Source: Pseudomonas jinjuensis (lineage in GTDB: Bacteria > Pseudomonadota > Gammaproteobacteria > Pseudomonadales > Pseudomonadaceae). From it: DNA of 64,000 nt. Shown here piece after piece: positions 1 through 8,708 of the stretch (position 1 is its first letter; each line of letters opens with the position of its first letter). The notes under the pieces are model-generated. The model did no database searches. It saw only the letters and a list, made by a program, of their open reading frames with translations, and was not told where the DNA came from. Location of the stretch: NCBI RefSeq assembly GCF_900103845.1, contig NZ_FNIJ01000005.1:186001-250000 (forward strand), read 5' to 3'. A program made the translations under genes and the position numbers.

Positions 1-108
1 AGCGCAGGCGGCCGTGCCTTTCTCGATGAGCTCGTTGGCGGTGATCACCTTCAACAGGCGTGGGCCGGGAAGGTGCAGGATGTCGAATTGGGTCTCTCTG
101 CGCAGCAT
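1..108 (-). CDS. hxsC: HxsC N-terminus, second radical SAM protein of the His-Xaa-Ser system (partial)
   Basis: The first 36 codons of a leftward gene are present, starting with ATG at 106-108, only 3 bases after the stop of hxsB. The visible N-terminus (MLRRETQFDILHLPGPRL) carries no diagnostic motif. The call rests on position: in the His-Xaa-Ser system HxsB and HxsC are paired radical SAM maturases encoded side by side. HxsC would act with HxsB on the repeat peptide HxsA, which would lie further left outside the window. Any other downstream partner of HxsB remains possible. Confidence 0.65.
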   Translation of the reverse strand, partial: MLRRETQFDILHLPGPRLLKVITANELIEKGTAACA

Positions 109-111
109 GGC

Positions 112-1599
112 TTACCCCGTGTAACCGGCGTAAGGAATGTCAGCGAAGGAGCGCCGACTCAGCCAGGACAGCAGTACACGCTGGATATCGTCGTCCCCAT
201 CTCTCAGCAGACCGAAGAGATGCTGGAGCAGGCCCATGTTCTTCTCGCAGAAGCTGCTGAAGGCGCGATGACCCACTGGATCGCCCTGGCGGGCGAAGTG
301 ATCGATCGGGTCGGCGCCGCAATAGGGGACCAGCGCGCAATCGCTGCAGCCGGGCAGTGCCTCGGCAATGCCCGCCCCCAGGAGGAGCTTCATGGCCGGG
401 GCGTTCAGGAGTTCATGCAGTGGTTGCCGAACACTGCCGAGGCGCAATCCGTCTTCTCCCATCTCCAGCAGCATCCGGGCTTCATCGGACGGATAGACAT
501 ATCCGTCATAGTTGTAAACGAGAGCGCCGGTACCCGCCCCCACCGGAGAACGTAGATCGACGTAGCCGGAAGAGAAGGGCGTTAGAACGTTGTTCAGCAG
601 TAGCGCGGTATAGCCTTCCGAGAGGTAGGTGCCTTGCTGGTTCAGCTCCAGCAGATAAGCGAGCGCCTCCTTGTAGAAACCTACGTAGCGCTCCATCGGA
701 TAATCAAGGCGTTGCGAGCTCCTGGAGGCGAATCCATAGGGGCTTAGTGGCCGCAGGGAGATGCTGGAGAAACCCTGCTTCACATACTCGTCGATGATTG
801 CCCGTGGCTGTTCCAGGCTCCGAGCAGTGAGTGTCGTAAGTGCTGATACAGCGTCGTGACCCAGACGCGCACGGACTCGCTGGATGCCGTCCAGGGTTCG
901 TTCGTAGGAGTTCCGAGTGGGTGTCGGCCGATTGGCATTGTGAAGCGCAGCCGGACCATCCAGCGAAGTGGAGAATTGAATGCCGTGGGTTTGCGCGAAA
1001 TCGAGGACTTCATCGGTGAGGTGATGCAGCGTGCTGGTAATGACGAACTGGATGTCGCGCTGCTCTGTTTCGTTGCGCTCGACCACGCGCTCGACGATCT
1101 GGCGGATGCGCGCGAAGGCCAGCAAGGGCTCCCCACCCTGAAACTCGACGGTTAGAACAGGCGACGTCGACTCGAACACTCGCTCCACCGCATCGAGTGC
1201 ATTCTGCTCGGACAGATCATGTCCGTCGCCGCCAAGCGGTGCCCGTGAGACTTGGCAGTACTGGCAGGTGTGATTACAGCGCAAAGTCACCACGAAAAGA
1301 TGCAGCGCCGGGCCCTGCAGGAGGAAGTCCTTGCGGCTGCGGTATTGCGCGGCCATTTCAGGGAGCGGGTCATGGCCCCAGGGCTCGTAGATGAAGTGAC
1401 GGGCCAGCAGATCCTTGTACAGAGGCGTCCCGGGATGTAGACGCTTGTCCAGCAGCTCGCGCAACTGGTTACCCGAGACAAATAAGTACTCGCCGGTGTC
1501 CGCGGTGATCAGCACATCTCGCGTGCTTCCGCAGCTCAAGCGCATGAACCGGAAGGGCAGCAGTCGATAGCGGCTATCCGTAATGATCACGGTGTTCAT
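112..1599 (-). CDS. hxsB: HxsB, radical SAM/SPASM peptide maturase
   Basis: A 495-residue radical SAM protein. The cluster motif C-x3-C-x2-C lies at residues 108, 112 and 115 (CNHTCQYC), followed by a GGEPLL segment typical of SAM binding. The C-terminal third has spaced cysteines (CSDCALVPYC, then FCEKNMG), a SPASM-type auxiliary cluster domain. Length and the adjacent HxsD-like gene fit HxsB, which is thought to modify the His-Xaa-Ser repeat peptide HxsA in the cytoplasm. It begins at the base right after the hxsD stop and ends 3 bases before hxsC, so the three are one operon. Family assignment is strong; the modification itself is not known. Confidence 0.88.
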   Translation of the reverse strand: MNTVIITDSRYRLLPFRFMRLSCGSTRDVLITADTGEYLFVSGNQLRELLDKRLHPGTPLYKDLLARHFIYEPWGHDPLPEMAAQYRSRKDFLLQGPALHLFVVTLRCNHTCQYCQVSRAPLGGDGHDLSEQNALDAVERVFESTSPVLTVEFQGGEPLLAFARIRQIVERVVERNETEQRDIQFVITSTLHHLTDEVLDFAQTHGIQFSTSLDGPAALHNANRPTPTRNSYERTLDGIQRVRARLGHDAVSALTTLTARSLEQPRAIIDEYVKQGFSSISLRPLSPYGFASRSSQRLDYPMERYVGFYKEALAYLLELNQQGTYLSEGYTALLLNNVLTPFSSGYVDLRSPVGAGTGALVYNYDGYVYPSDEARMLLEMGEDGLRLGSVRQPLHELLNAPAMKLLLGAGIAEALPGCSDCALVPYCGADPIDHFARQGDPVGHRAFSSFCEKNMGLLQHLFGLLRDGDDDIQRVLLSWLSRRSFADIPYAGYTG

Positions 1600-1902
1600 T
1601 CAGCGGCTGCAGCCGGCGAACGCAGTGAGGATCAATGTTTCCCTGATTCCGGCGGTTTCCTGCTGGACTCGTTCACGTAGAGCGAAGTCGTTCAGCTGCT
1701 GCAGTATCAGCGCTCGGACGTGGTCGCTGGGAAGTGATTCAGCGGTGACCGAGGCCGAATTTGGCATGACGACCAGGGTAATTCGGTGTTCCTGCGACTG
1801 CACTTCCACCGCAAAATCGTCAGCCACGCTGTAAGCCGTTCGTTGCGCCACGCTGAGTGAATAGGCTCTCTCATCCAACTGCAAAGTGACGGGCCATGTC
1901 AT
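1600..1902 (-). CDS. hxsD: HxsD, small partner protein of the His-Xaa-Ser system
   Basis: A 100-residue protein with the family signature LNDFALRE at residues 70-77 (family consensus close to LLNDYxLRE). It directly precedes hxsB with no gap, the usual first position in this operon. HxsD may serve as substrate-recognition or chaperone partner of the two radical SAM enzymes; that is inference, as its role is not established. No cysteines other than one near the C-terminus and no signal peptide are seen. Confidence 0.85.
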   Translation of the reverse strand: MTWPVTLQLDERAYSLSVAQRTAYSVADDFAVEVQSQEHRITLVVMPNSASVTAESLPSDHVRALILQQLNDFALRERVQQETAGIRETLILTAFAGCSR

Positions 1903-2211
1903 GAATTTCTGTTCCTGATATCACGATAGTGCATGCGGGATTTTGCCCTGCATCGTGGCAAACAGCTACTACCGCACTGCATAAGATGCCTAACGGCCGC
2001 CGCCGCTGCCGCGTCTATTCAAGCGCTCATTACTAAAGATTGGAATTATCCTGGCGCGTAAAATCCTTGTAAATCATAAGCCTAATTTTTGCCATTATGA
2101 AAATTTTCAAAGATTTAGTTTCTAATGGCAGGCCTTATAAAAAGCCAACCGAATTGTCCGCAACTAAAGATTCACACGTGCGCGAAGCGATTTAGTGTGG
2201 TGGCGGTGATT
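1903..2211. other. AT-rich intergenic junction with a 10-bp direct repeat
   Basis: No gene is seen. Composition drops sharply to AT-rich from about 2025 onward, in contrast to the GC-rich hxs genes, which suggests the left edge of the accessory island. The decamer ACTAAAGATT occurs twice, at 2032-2041 and 2163-2172. The hxs promoter should lie near 1905-1960. Confidence 0.5.
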
Positions 2212-3234
2212 TTATTGCTTTTTGTTATAAGCGGACCGATACAAGCTGTTCTCGATTGCCAAGAGTATGGATGATATGTGCTCAGGAGATATTTCGGGAC
2301 GATCCTTATCCCTATCTCGTTGGGTTTTTCCTACGCGCGTCTTAGAGGCATGGCTTATATAAAATGGAGCGTATTTTAGTATTTTCCGACGAGACCAACC
2401 ATTATCTATAAGAAAGAAGTAAAGACTGTAGCGGAGTGATCGGGTGTTGCGCGGAGGTCCGGCATGCGTCGACATTAATTTTTTGAAACTACTCTGCACA
2501 GTTCTAGAGGTAACTGGGGTGGTTCGTGTGGGGCGGCTTGCACAGGAAAATATATAGTGGGTCGAGCTTCCCGAATGAGCTAACCAGTCTTCTATCGCTG
2601 CCAAAGGACAGAGCAATGGAAGTCGAGTAATCTGAAAAGAATATCTCTCTCTACCTCCATTGGGGCTGAGGCGATTTGCGGTGATCTTAATCGTATTCTT
2701 TGTTATGTGTAGATCATCTTTCGTAAGCTTGCACACCTCTCTGGTAGCAAGTCCGAACCAAAATGCTATCAATAAGATCGCCCTATTGCGAAGGGCTATA
2801 AATGCTGGGCTTGAGACTTTCCTTGTCTCATTGTCGCGGCGGTCTTCGCCTAGCGCCATCTCAGGAGAAAACTGGCGCCCATATAGTTCGGATAGATATA
2901 TTACATCGTTTATTGAAATTGGCAGTTGAAGTGAAGGGCAGGTCTGTCTGGGTGTCCTGCATTTGATTTGACGTAGCAACTCGATGACTGATGGGCTTGC
3001 TGTAGGATCAGGGAAATTATTCTCCTTGTGCCAGTGGCCAAGAGCAGAAAGCGTAAAGCTCATTTGTTTGCTGTCAATAAGACCAAAATTATCTGACAAG
3101 TAGAGGCAGACTTCGTAGGAAAGTGTCGGCAAATCTCGTTGTTGCCATTCGATATAGGGGCGCAATGCTCTGCGCTGAGCGTTTTTTGCCCAGCCGGGAT
3201 GAATGCGATTTAACTCAGCTCTGTTTGTATACAT
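2212..3234 (-). CDS. degenerate tyrosine recombinase-like protein
   Basis: A 340-residue protein with the layout of a phage-type integrase: an N-terminal core-binding part (about 1-120) and a C-terminal catalytic-like part (about 130-330). The box I arginine can be seen in GLATREVCKL. The box II HxxR has Arg in place of His (RSLR), and after the following YISHASKT segment there is no suitably placed nucleophilic tyrosine. It is therefore probably catalytically impaired or a divergent family. The gene is strikingly AT-rich compared with its neighbours and sits next to the Tn7-like genes, divergently from tnsA. It could be an accessory DNA-binding protein of the element or a relic; not assignable to a named integrase. 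Confidence 0.6.
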   Translation of the reverse strand: MYTNRAELNRIHPGWAKNAQRRALRPYIEWQQRDLPTLSYEVCLYLSDNFGLIDSKQMSFTLSALGHWHKENNFPDPTASPSVIELLRQIKCRTPRQTCPSLQLPISINDVIYLSELYGRQFSPEMALGEDRRDNETRKVSSPAFIALRNRAILLIAFWFGLATREVCKLTKDDLHITKNTIKITANRLSPNGGRERYSFQITRLPLLCPLAAIEDWLAHSGSSTHYIFSCASRPTRTTPVTSRTVQSSFKKLMSTHAGPPRNTRSLRYSLYFFLIDNGWSRRKILKYAPFYISHASKTRVGKTQRDRDKDRPEISPEHISSILLAIENSLYRSAYNKKQ

Positions 3235-3540
3235 AATGTGTCATCCAAAAAACTTGCACCATTCAATGGTGACCCTCATATGCGTGCTGACTTCATAACC
3301 CTGCAGTCTTCTGTGCATCTAGATACTAGGTGTAATTTATAGTTGAGAATTCTCAAGGAATTCTCTGGGCTTATATGCCGAGGATGCATATTAAATTAAC
3401 TTTTTAGTTTTTTATTTTATAGGTTATCGATTGATAGTGGCTATCATTGTAGTTGGTGCATGCCCCCTCACTTAAATGGACTTCACGCGCGGGAGAGGTG
3501 AGTCACCCCCAAGGCTCAACTCAAATGAGAAGGGGTGGCT
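3235..3540. other. AT-rich divergent intergenic region before tnsA
   Basis: About 300 bases separate the divergent recombinase-like gene and tnsA. Visible elements are the decamer AATTTATAGT at 3334-3343, the 14-bp perfect palindrome TTGAGAATTCTCAA at 3342-3355, and an AT-run near 3390-3420. An AGAAGGGG Shine-Dalgarno precedes the tnsA ATG. This is where the left end and transposase-binding sites of the Tn7-like element would be expected, but I could not define a terminus. Confidence 0.45.
3334..3343. repeat. left copy of decamer flanking the Tn7-like operon
   Basis: AATTTATAGT here is repeated in the same orientation at 8686-8695, so the two copies bracket tnsA-tniQ 5.35 kb apart. It may mark the ends or attachment duplication, or may be a chance AT-rich match. 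Confidence 0.35.
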
Positions 3541-4221
3541 ATGCCCAACAAGACACCAGAGAATGCTTTTCTCGCGAGGCTCCGTAGTCGACGATCTACA
3601 CGTAGCTACTTATGGTTAGTCTATAGCCATAAGAAGCGCGACGACCTTGTCTTGGAAAGCAACCAAGAGCTCGCGCACTGGTTGCTGAATATCGAATTTG
3701 ATTCCGATATTGTTGACTTCTGGATTCCGACAGCCGACGAGTTGTATGGTGACCAAGTAGGCGGCCGCCGGACTAGGCCAGATGTGGTGGCTAGGAACTC
3801 TAGCGGCATTCTGGAGTGGCATGAAGTCAAGGCTGGCTATGTTGATGAAGTGCGCTCTAGCGAACAGATAATTAAGCAGCGGGAGTTGGCTGAGAATAAC
3901 GGGGCATTATACCGCTTGTTCGATGAGTCGACACGCACTGCCCGCCAATATGAGTTACTGCCACGTCTCCGCCTTATGCATTTCATCGCGGTTACGCGCA
4001 ATCAATCCCAGATGAATCACGTTCAGAAGACGGTTTGTGAGTACGTGAAGCTGGAGCAGGAAGGTACGTTTGGTGGATTGCTGCATGCATTTCCCATGCT
4101 TGCACCGACGCATCTAGTTAGTGCCATGGTGCGTCTCACTATTGAAGGTGTTGTGGCGCTCGAGATTGAGGAGTCTACCCCCACTCAACGGACGACATGG
4201 TCGTTTAGGGGGCCATCATGA
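3541..4221 (+). CDS. tnsA: TnsA-like transposon endonuclease
   Basis: A 226-residue protein resembling the TnsA endonuclease that cuts the 5' ends of Tn7-type elements, allowing cut-and-paste movement. The PD-(D/E)xK core is visible: an acidic helix near residues 39-45, TRPDVV with Asp81, then EWHEVKAG with Glu95 and Lys97. The ATG at 3541 is chosen because AGAAGGGG lies at correct distance; a GTG two codons upstream is the alternative. The stop overlaps the tnsB start by ATGA, so the proteins are translationally coupled. It would act in a complex with TnsB. Confidence 0.85.
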   Translation: MPNKTPENAFLARLRSRRSTRSYLWLVYSHKKRDDLVLESNQELAHWLLNIEFDSDIVDFWIPTADELYGDQVGGRRTRPDVVARNSSGILEWHEVKAGYVDEVRSSEQIIKQRELAENNGALYRLFDESTRTARQYELLPRLRLMHFIAVTRNQSQMNHVQKTVCEYVKLEQEGTFGGLLHAFPMLAPTHLVSAMVRLTIEGVVALEIEESTPTQRTTWSFRGPS

Positions 4222-6128
4222 AACGTACCGCGATCCCTCAGTCCATCAGGCTGGGCGAGTGGCCGCGCGTCGAGCCAGCGACGGTACCAAAGGCGCAGTG
4301 GGCGGATTTCGCCAGCAGGCGGCTCGCCGTGTCGATGTACATCGACGGGGCCTCAATGAAAGCGATCAGGCTGCAAACTGGGTTGCCGTCCAACGAGGTC
4401 AACCGGCTTGTACAGCGCTTCTGCACTTTGGATGAAGAGGGGCATTGTTTTGGCGAGCGGGCGTTAATCTCGCATACCCGGGTTGTTCCCTATGAGCGTC
4501 GTAAGCCCATTGGCGTGAAGCGATCCGAGCAGCAGGGGGGGCTGACGGGGGCGCTCAACCTGCTGTTGTCCGAGCACCCTGAAATTGAAGTGGCGGTGAT
4601 CGACCTACTCCGTACTCCCGGTGCGGTCTTAAATGACGCCCGAGGGGGGATGAGTTACTTGGTCTCAGCGTTCTACCGGACGCTGGAGAAGGCAGGCATT
4701 GTCTCGCCGGCTTGGCCTTTCAATACCAAACACGGCGGCCGTACATCCATCCGGAAGTACCTAACAGCGCTGCGTTCCAGGTTCGCGGTTCAATACATTC
4801 ATGCCCACGGCGAGGAAGACGCCGTGGCTCATCTGGCGACTGGCACAGGTCATCGACGTTTCATTCGCCCTAAGCGGCCTTTCGATTGCGCGCAGCTTGA
4901 TGGGCATTCCATCGATGCCATTTTCGCGCTGCGCATAGAGGAAATTCCGGGTTCCTATCAATGGGTCGCGATTGATCGGATCTGGTTGTTGTCGCTAATC
5001 GAACCTTTTTCCCATGCAGTCCTGGCCTATAAGCTCGTTCTGAGAAGTGAGGTCTCGGCGGCCGATGTGCGTGAAGTTATCGCCCAGGCCTGCCTGGGGA
5101 AATGGTGCCCAAGAGCGTTAGCAAACGAAGAGTATAGGTATCGGCCAGGCGCAGGGCTGCCTTCGGGCATCATTGAAGGCTGCCAGGGAGTCGGCTTCGG
5201 GGCTTTTTTTGCAGACGCTCACTTATCTAACATCGCCAAGAAAATTACAACGGGGGCACGTCGCGACTTCGGTTTCCAGGTGTGCATCGGGCCGGTGGGG
5301 CACTTCGAAGCACGCGCGGAAATAGAACGTTCCTTTCTGGAGGTGGCTCGGAAAGTTCACGGATTGGTCTCATCTACTGGAAGTCATCCTCATGCCGGGC
5401 GGGCCAAGGACGCCGAGCAAAAGGCCGTGAAATACGAAATAGACTTCACGCTGATGGAGGATGCTATAGATGTGATGCTCGCCAACTACAATGTCACGCC
5501 CAGCGAAGGGCTGGGGCTCCTTTCTCCGCTGGGTTGTCTGGAACAGTTCTTCCGCCAGGACGCACTGATTCCGCACTACGCAGCCGACCAGCTAGAGCGA
5601 TTGCAGGCGGATCTGGCCACTCGCAAAGCGACTGTGCGTGGTGGCTGCGACAGTGGACGTCGTCCTTACATCCAATTAGATCGGGTGCGCTACACCAACG
5701 GAGTCCTCGCTGGTGATTTCGGCTTTGTTGGCATGGAATTGTTGATTGAAGTCGACAATCACGATTACCGAGCGGTCAAAGCCTATCTGCCCAACGGTGA
5801 GTGTATTGGCTTTCTCCAGGCTCAGGGGTGGTGGGGAGAGTTCAAGCATACGCCCTCCGTGCGCCGCAAGGTGAACAGCTTGATCCGTTCTGGCGACCTG
5901 AAGATCGATGAGGATAAATGCCCAGTTCAGCAACTCAGTGATTACTTCACTCAGCACGGACAAGCTGGAGTGGCGTTGTCCATCGGCCGGGAAGCGGCGA
6001 CCCAGCAGGCGGAAAACCCGCAACCCCGAAAAAGCCGGGCAGCGCGAGCGGACTACTTCATCCAAGCAGATAGCGAATACGGTGAACTGCCCACGCCTGG
6101 TCGCGCGCTTAACCGAGTCGAGCGATGA
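4218..6128 (+). CDS. tnsB: TnsB-like DDE transposase
   Basis: A 636-residue transposase of the TnsB/TniA/MuA integrase-fold group, which binds transposon ends and joins 3' ends to target DNA. The catalytic triad appears as Asp228 (QLDGHSID), Asp333 (FFADAHLSN) and Glu370 (EIERSF), with spacing normal for the retroviral-integrase core. An N-terminal helix-turn-helix part (about 30-75) and a C-terminal beta-rich Mu-type domain (about 490-580) flank it. The C-terminal tail is basic and is the likely TnsC-contact region. It overlaps tnsA upstream and tnsC downstream by 4 bases each. Confidence 0.9.
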   Translation: MKRTAIPQSIRLGEWPRVEPATVPKAQWADFASRRLAVSMYIDGASMKAIRLQTGLPSNEVNRLVQRFCTLDEEGHCFGERALISHTRVVPYERRKPIGVKRSEQQGGLTGALNLLLSEHPEIEVAVIDLLRTPGAVLNDARGGMSYLVSAFYRTLEKAGIVSPAWPFNTKHGGRTSIRKYLTALRSRFAVQYIHAHGEEDAVAHLATGTGHRRFIRPKRPFDCAQLDGHSIDAIFALRIEEIPGSYQWVAIDRIWLLSLIEPFSHAVLAYKLVLRSEVSAADVREVIAQACLGKWCPRALANEEYRYRPGAGLPSGIIEGCQGVGFGAFFADAHLSNIAKKITTGARRDFGFQVCIGPVGHFEARAEIERSFLEVARKVHGLVSSTGSHPHAGRAKDAEQKAVKYEIDFTLMEDAIDVMLANYNVTPSEGLGLLSPLGCLEQFFRQDALIPHYAADQLERLQADLATRKATVRGGCDSGRRPYIQLDRVRYTNGVLAGDFGFVGMELLIEVDNHDYRAVKAYLPNGECIGFLQAQGWWGEFKHTPSVRRKVNSLIRSGDLKIDEDKCPVQQLSDYFTQHGQAGVALSIGREAATQQAENPQPRKSRAARADYFIQADSEYGELPTPGRALNRVER

Positions 6129-7045
6129 GCATCACGGCTCACCCTCTCAAGACCGACCAGGCGCTGTTTATCACGCACCAGATGGTGCGCGTCCTTCGCT
6201 TGAGTCTCGATCGGGTGGCCGCCAGACGATCTGGCGTGCTGTTCGAAGGCGCGTCGCGGGTCGGCAAATCCCGTTGTGCAAAATTTGTCGCCGAGCAGTT
6301 AAAGGTCCAGTTGCCGGACATTTTCACGGTGCTCCACATCGCCCGCCACCGCGAACCCGGCCGGCGGCAGTCCGCATTGAAGGAGTTATGTGAGTCGGAG
6401 CATACGAAGCCTGCATCACGTGGCGTAGATTTTCTTCAGCACCTGCTGGCCTATATTGAGGCGCATGTGACCGGTCAGCCCGCGCCACAATGCGTGCTAG
6501 TTATCGATGAGATTCAACATTGGCGTCACAACGACTTTCACGTGTTAGCGGACCTCTACAATTATCTGCAGTTACAGGACATATATCTAACGGTCATCGG
6601 TTTTGCGCAATCGGAGATATATCAGCTACTCAGCGGGCTTAGGGCGGTGCAGCACCTGCAGACAGTGGCTCGCTTTTTTTCAGAAATTATTCCGTTCCAC
6701 GGGTGCCAGAAGGTCGACGAACTGGCGACGATACTGCAGGCGTGTGACGAGGGTTCCGAGTACCCCGTCGGATCGGGTATCAGCTATACCGCTTTCTTCG
6801 CGCCAGAGGCCTTTGCCGCAGGACTCAGGCTGGCGCCGCTGGCGGATTTGCTCTGGAAGGCATTCGACGAAAGCGTGGCGGGGAAGTACGTCAACAATCT
6901 CCCTATGCAGCACGTGCGTGAGTCGATCGTCGACCTATTGCTGCTTATCGCTCCGCATGACAGCGCCTTGTTTGAAGTCGATGAGAAACTGGTCACTGAA
7001 GCGGTTCGTCGCACGAGTGTTCGGATGTTCTGCGATGCATTATAA
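6125..7045 (+). CDS. tnsC: TnsC/TniB-like AAA+ transposition regulator
   Basis: A 306-residue AAA+ ATPase. Walker A is GASRVGKS with Lys48; Walker B is VLVIDEIQ at about residues 124-131. In Tn7-type and Tn5053-type elements this ATPase coats target DNA and connects the targeting protein TniQ/TnsD to the TnsAB transposase. It is short, closer to TniB (about 300) than to Tn7 TnsC (about 550). Start ATG overlaps the tnsB stop; its 3' end overlaps tniQ by 11 bases. Confidence 0.88.
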   Translation: MSITAHPLKTDQALFITHQMVRVLRLSLDRVAARRSGVLFEGASRVGKSRCAKFVAEQLKVQLPDIFTVLHIARHREPGRRQSALKELCESEHTKPASRGVDFLQHLLAYIEAHVTGQPAPQCVLVIDEIQHWRHNDFHVLADLYNYLQLQDIYLTVIGFAQSEIYQLLSGLRAVQHLQTVARFFSEIIPFHGCQKVDELATILQACDEGSEYPVGSGISYTAFFAPEAFAAGLRLAPLADLLWKAFDESVAGKYVNNLPMQHVRESIVDLLLLIAPHDSALFEVDEKLVTEAVRRTSVRMFCDAL

Positions 7046-8384
7046 GAACGGGTTATTTTTTCCTGATAATTTTCCATGGCCGTTTGATCATGCTGTTGCC
7101 ATTTTGCACAAAGCGGCTGTGGTGAATGGTGTCAGTGGCAGGGTAGTGCTGAGAATGTCTCAGCTAATGAAGTCACGACGGGGCTCGAAAAAGGGCAGGG
7201 AAACTCAGATCGAGGAGGCTTTGGGCGAGATTTGTTCCTGCTCTCGCTGCCCGTCGTCATATAGCAATTTGATCAAAGGAATCGGCGACTTTTTCCCGAA
7301 GAATGCTTTCGGCCCCATTAAGTATTGTGCGGAATGTCTGGCGGAGACAGGATTCGTTCCAACAGTCTTTTCCCTGCGCTTTGTGGCCAGTTGTCCATGG
7401 CATCACCATCCGCTTAAGCCCCTATGCGAGCGTTGTCACGATGTTCGGAAATTCAAACCCACGCCATTCGGGAATCCGGTCGGCTACCGATGCAAGGAGT
7501 GCGGCTATTGGGTGCCTAGTCGGGCAGCGATTTTTGCTGCCTGTCGTTCCCATACTATTGTCCGCCACGGACTAACTTGCTTTGCTTTTTATTTCAATAC
7601 TGAGCGACTACACCGGTTGGCGGTGATGGACGTGATTCATTTCAATGAGACTGCCGATGATGGTAGACAAGCCCTTATCGACGGTTGTGCGATACAGGAA
7701 TTCCTGCGTGATGAAACAACCACAGTCTGGCGTAAGAAACTTGACTTGAATGGACCTTGTGCGGAGTTGAGCCTGCCCGACGAGTACTACAGGGACTTTG
7801 TCCGCTTTCATCAAGAGCGCCTGCTCAAAGCGCATCGCGATTGCACTTGCTGTGCTGTTCTCTCGCGGCCCGATTTCGGTGATACACCACGCAGCGTGTG
7901 CGTGTATAACGCGGCCTTGTCGATATTTCGGCAAAAGTTTGAATACTTGAGCAGTGGTAACGTGGAGCCGCGACTTTCCGAGCAGGCCGTGCAGCAGCTG
8001 GTAAAGCTCCAGCTGCAGCCTTGGGAGGCGCGACGATTCTTTCAATGCGTGTTCTACCAACTCCTCGCACGCTTGAGATTCTGGAGTTGCGCTGCGTCGC
8101 GCTTCTTCGTTCACATTGATCCGCGGCATTTCTTCGCGGTGCTAAATACCGATTACACCCCAGTTCTGCTTAGTCGGTTCCTAGGCAAGTATTTGCGAAC
8201 TGACTACTTGTGTAAGTTCGATCTGCCCACCAACCGTGCGGCCTTGCGTCAGCTCTTGGGGCCTGCCCAGGCTGGACAGGCGCTTGTTATTCGCAATTTC
8301 GGGACCCGCGCAGAGCTGAGCACCTCAGCAACATCCAGGCTGTTCTACGGCTCGCTGCGGGCGACGGCGATGTTTTACTTCTAA
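7035..8384 (+). CDS. tniQ: TniQ/TnsD-family target-selection protein
   Basis: A 449-residue protein starting at ATG 7035 inside the tnsC 3' end. It shows the TniQ zinc-finger signature: paired cysteines CSCSRC, YCAEC, then CPWHHHPLKPLCERC and YRCKECG within residues about 70-155. TniQ/TnsD proteins choose the insertion site, either by binding a fixed attachment sequence or via a partner. Length is between TniQ (about 400) and TnsD (about 500). It is the last gene of the four-gene operon. No CRISPR array or Cascade genes are seen nearby, so RNA guidance is not suggested. Confidence 0.82.
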   Translation: MHYKNGLFFPDNFPWPFDHAVAILHKAAVVNGVSGRVVLRMSQLMKSRRGSKKGRETQIEEALGEICSCSRCPSSYSNLIKGIGDFFPKNAFGPIKYCAECLAETGFVPTVFSLRFVASCPWHHHPLKPLCERCHDVRKFKPTPFGNPVGYRCKECGYWVPSRAAIFAACRSHTIVRHGLTCFAFYFNTERLHRLAVMDVIHFNETADDGRQALIDGCAIQEFLRDETTTVWRKKLDLNGPCAELSLPDEYYRDFVRFHQERLLKAHRDCTCCAVLSRPDFGDTPRSVCVYNAALSIFRQKFEYLSSGNVEPRLSEQAVQQLVKLQLQPWEARRFFQCVFYQLLARLRFWSCAASRFFVHIDPRHFFAVLNTDYTPVLLSRFLGKYLRTDYLCKFDLPTNRAALRQLLGPAQAGQALVIRNFGTRAELSTSATSRLFYGSLRATAMFYF

Positions 8385-8667
8385 TTTTGGTGCCTGAAAA
8401 GCCGTGCTAAGCGCCTTTGAGGTGCCCTGTCGCCAGCGACAGTCTCGCCTGAAGCGACCGCCGTTGAATCCCATTACTTATTGGCGAATTCAGCGGGGCC
8501 AGGTAGCCAAGGTGCGAGTGGCGACGCGGTGCAGGTGTACCAGTTCACGAAGCCCGCAATTGCTGGGTCAAGCCGGTGTATTGGACTTCAAATTGCAGGC
8601 ACTTGTACTGGTTCATCGAGTAGTGACAGGTGCCTACCAACGGGCTGGGGCTCAGGGAATTATCCCA

Positions 8668-8708
8668 AAATATCTCGGCAACTATAATTTATAGTCACCG
8701 AGATATTT
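8668..8708. repeat. 41-bp near-perfect dyad, 20-bp arms around one base
   Basis: The left arm AAATATCTCGGCAACTATAA and right arm TTATAGTCACCGAGATATTT pair at 18 of 20 positions with a single central T; the match continues weakly outward. There is no T-tract, so it is unlikely to be a terminator. Each arm reads CCGAGATA inward, a word also found (as I recall) in terminal repeats of Tn4651/Tn5041-type transposons. It may be two transposon ends back to back, or a recombinase site. Confidence 0.75.
8686..8695. repeat. right copy of decamer flanking the Tn7-like operon
   Basis: AATTTATAGT, identical and co-oriented with 3334-3343. It overlaps the centre and right arm of the 41-bp dyad. Confidence 0.35.

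Noticed and set aside
6603-7034. Upstream extension of the tniQ frame inside tnsC
   Set aside because: It runs in another frame through the AAA+ gene; TniQ-like sequence begins at ATG 7035.
8668-8708. Dyad as a rho-independent terminator for tniQ
   Set aside because: AT-rich arms, one-base loop and no T-tract; located 280 bases past the stop.
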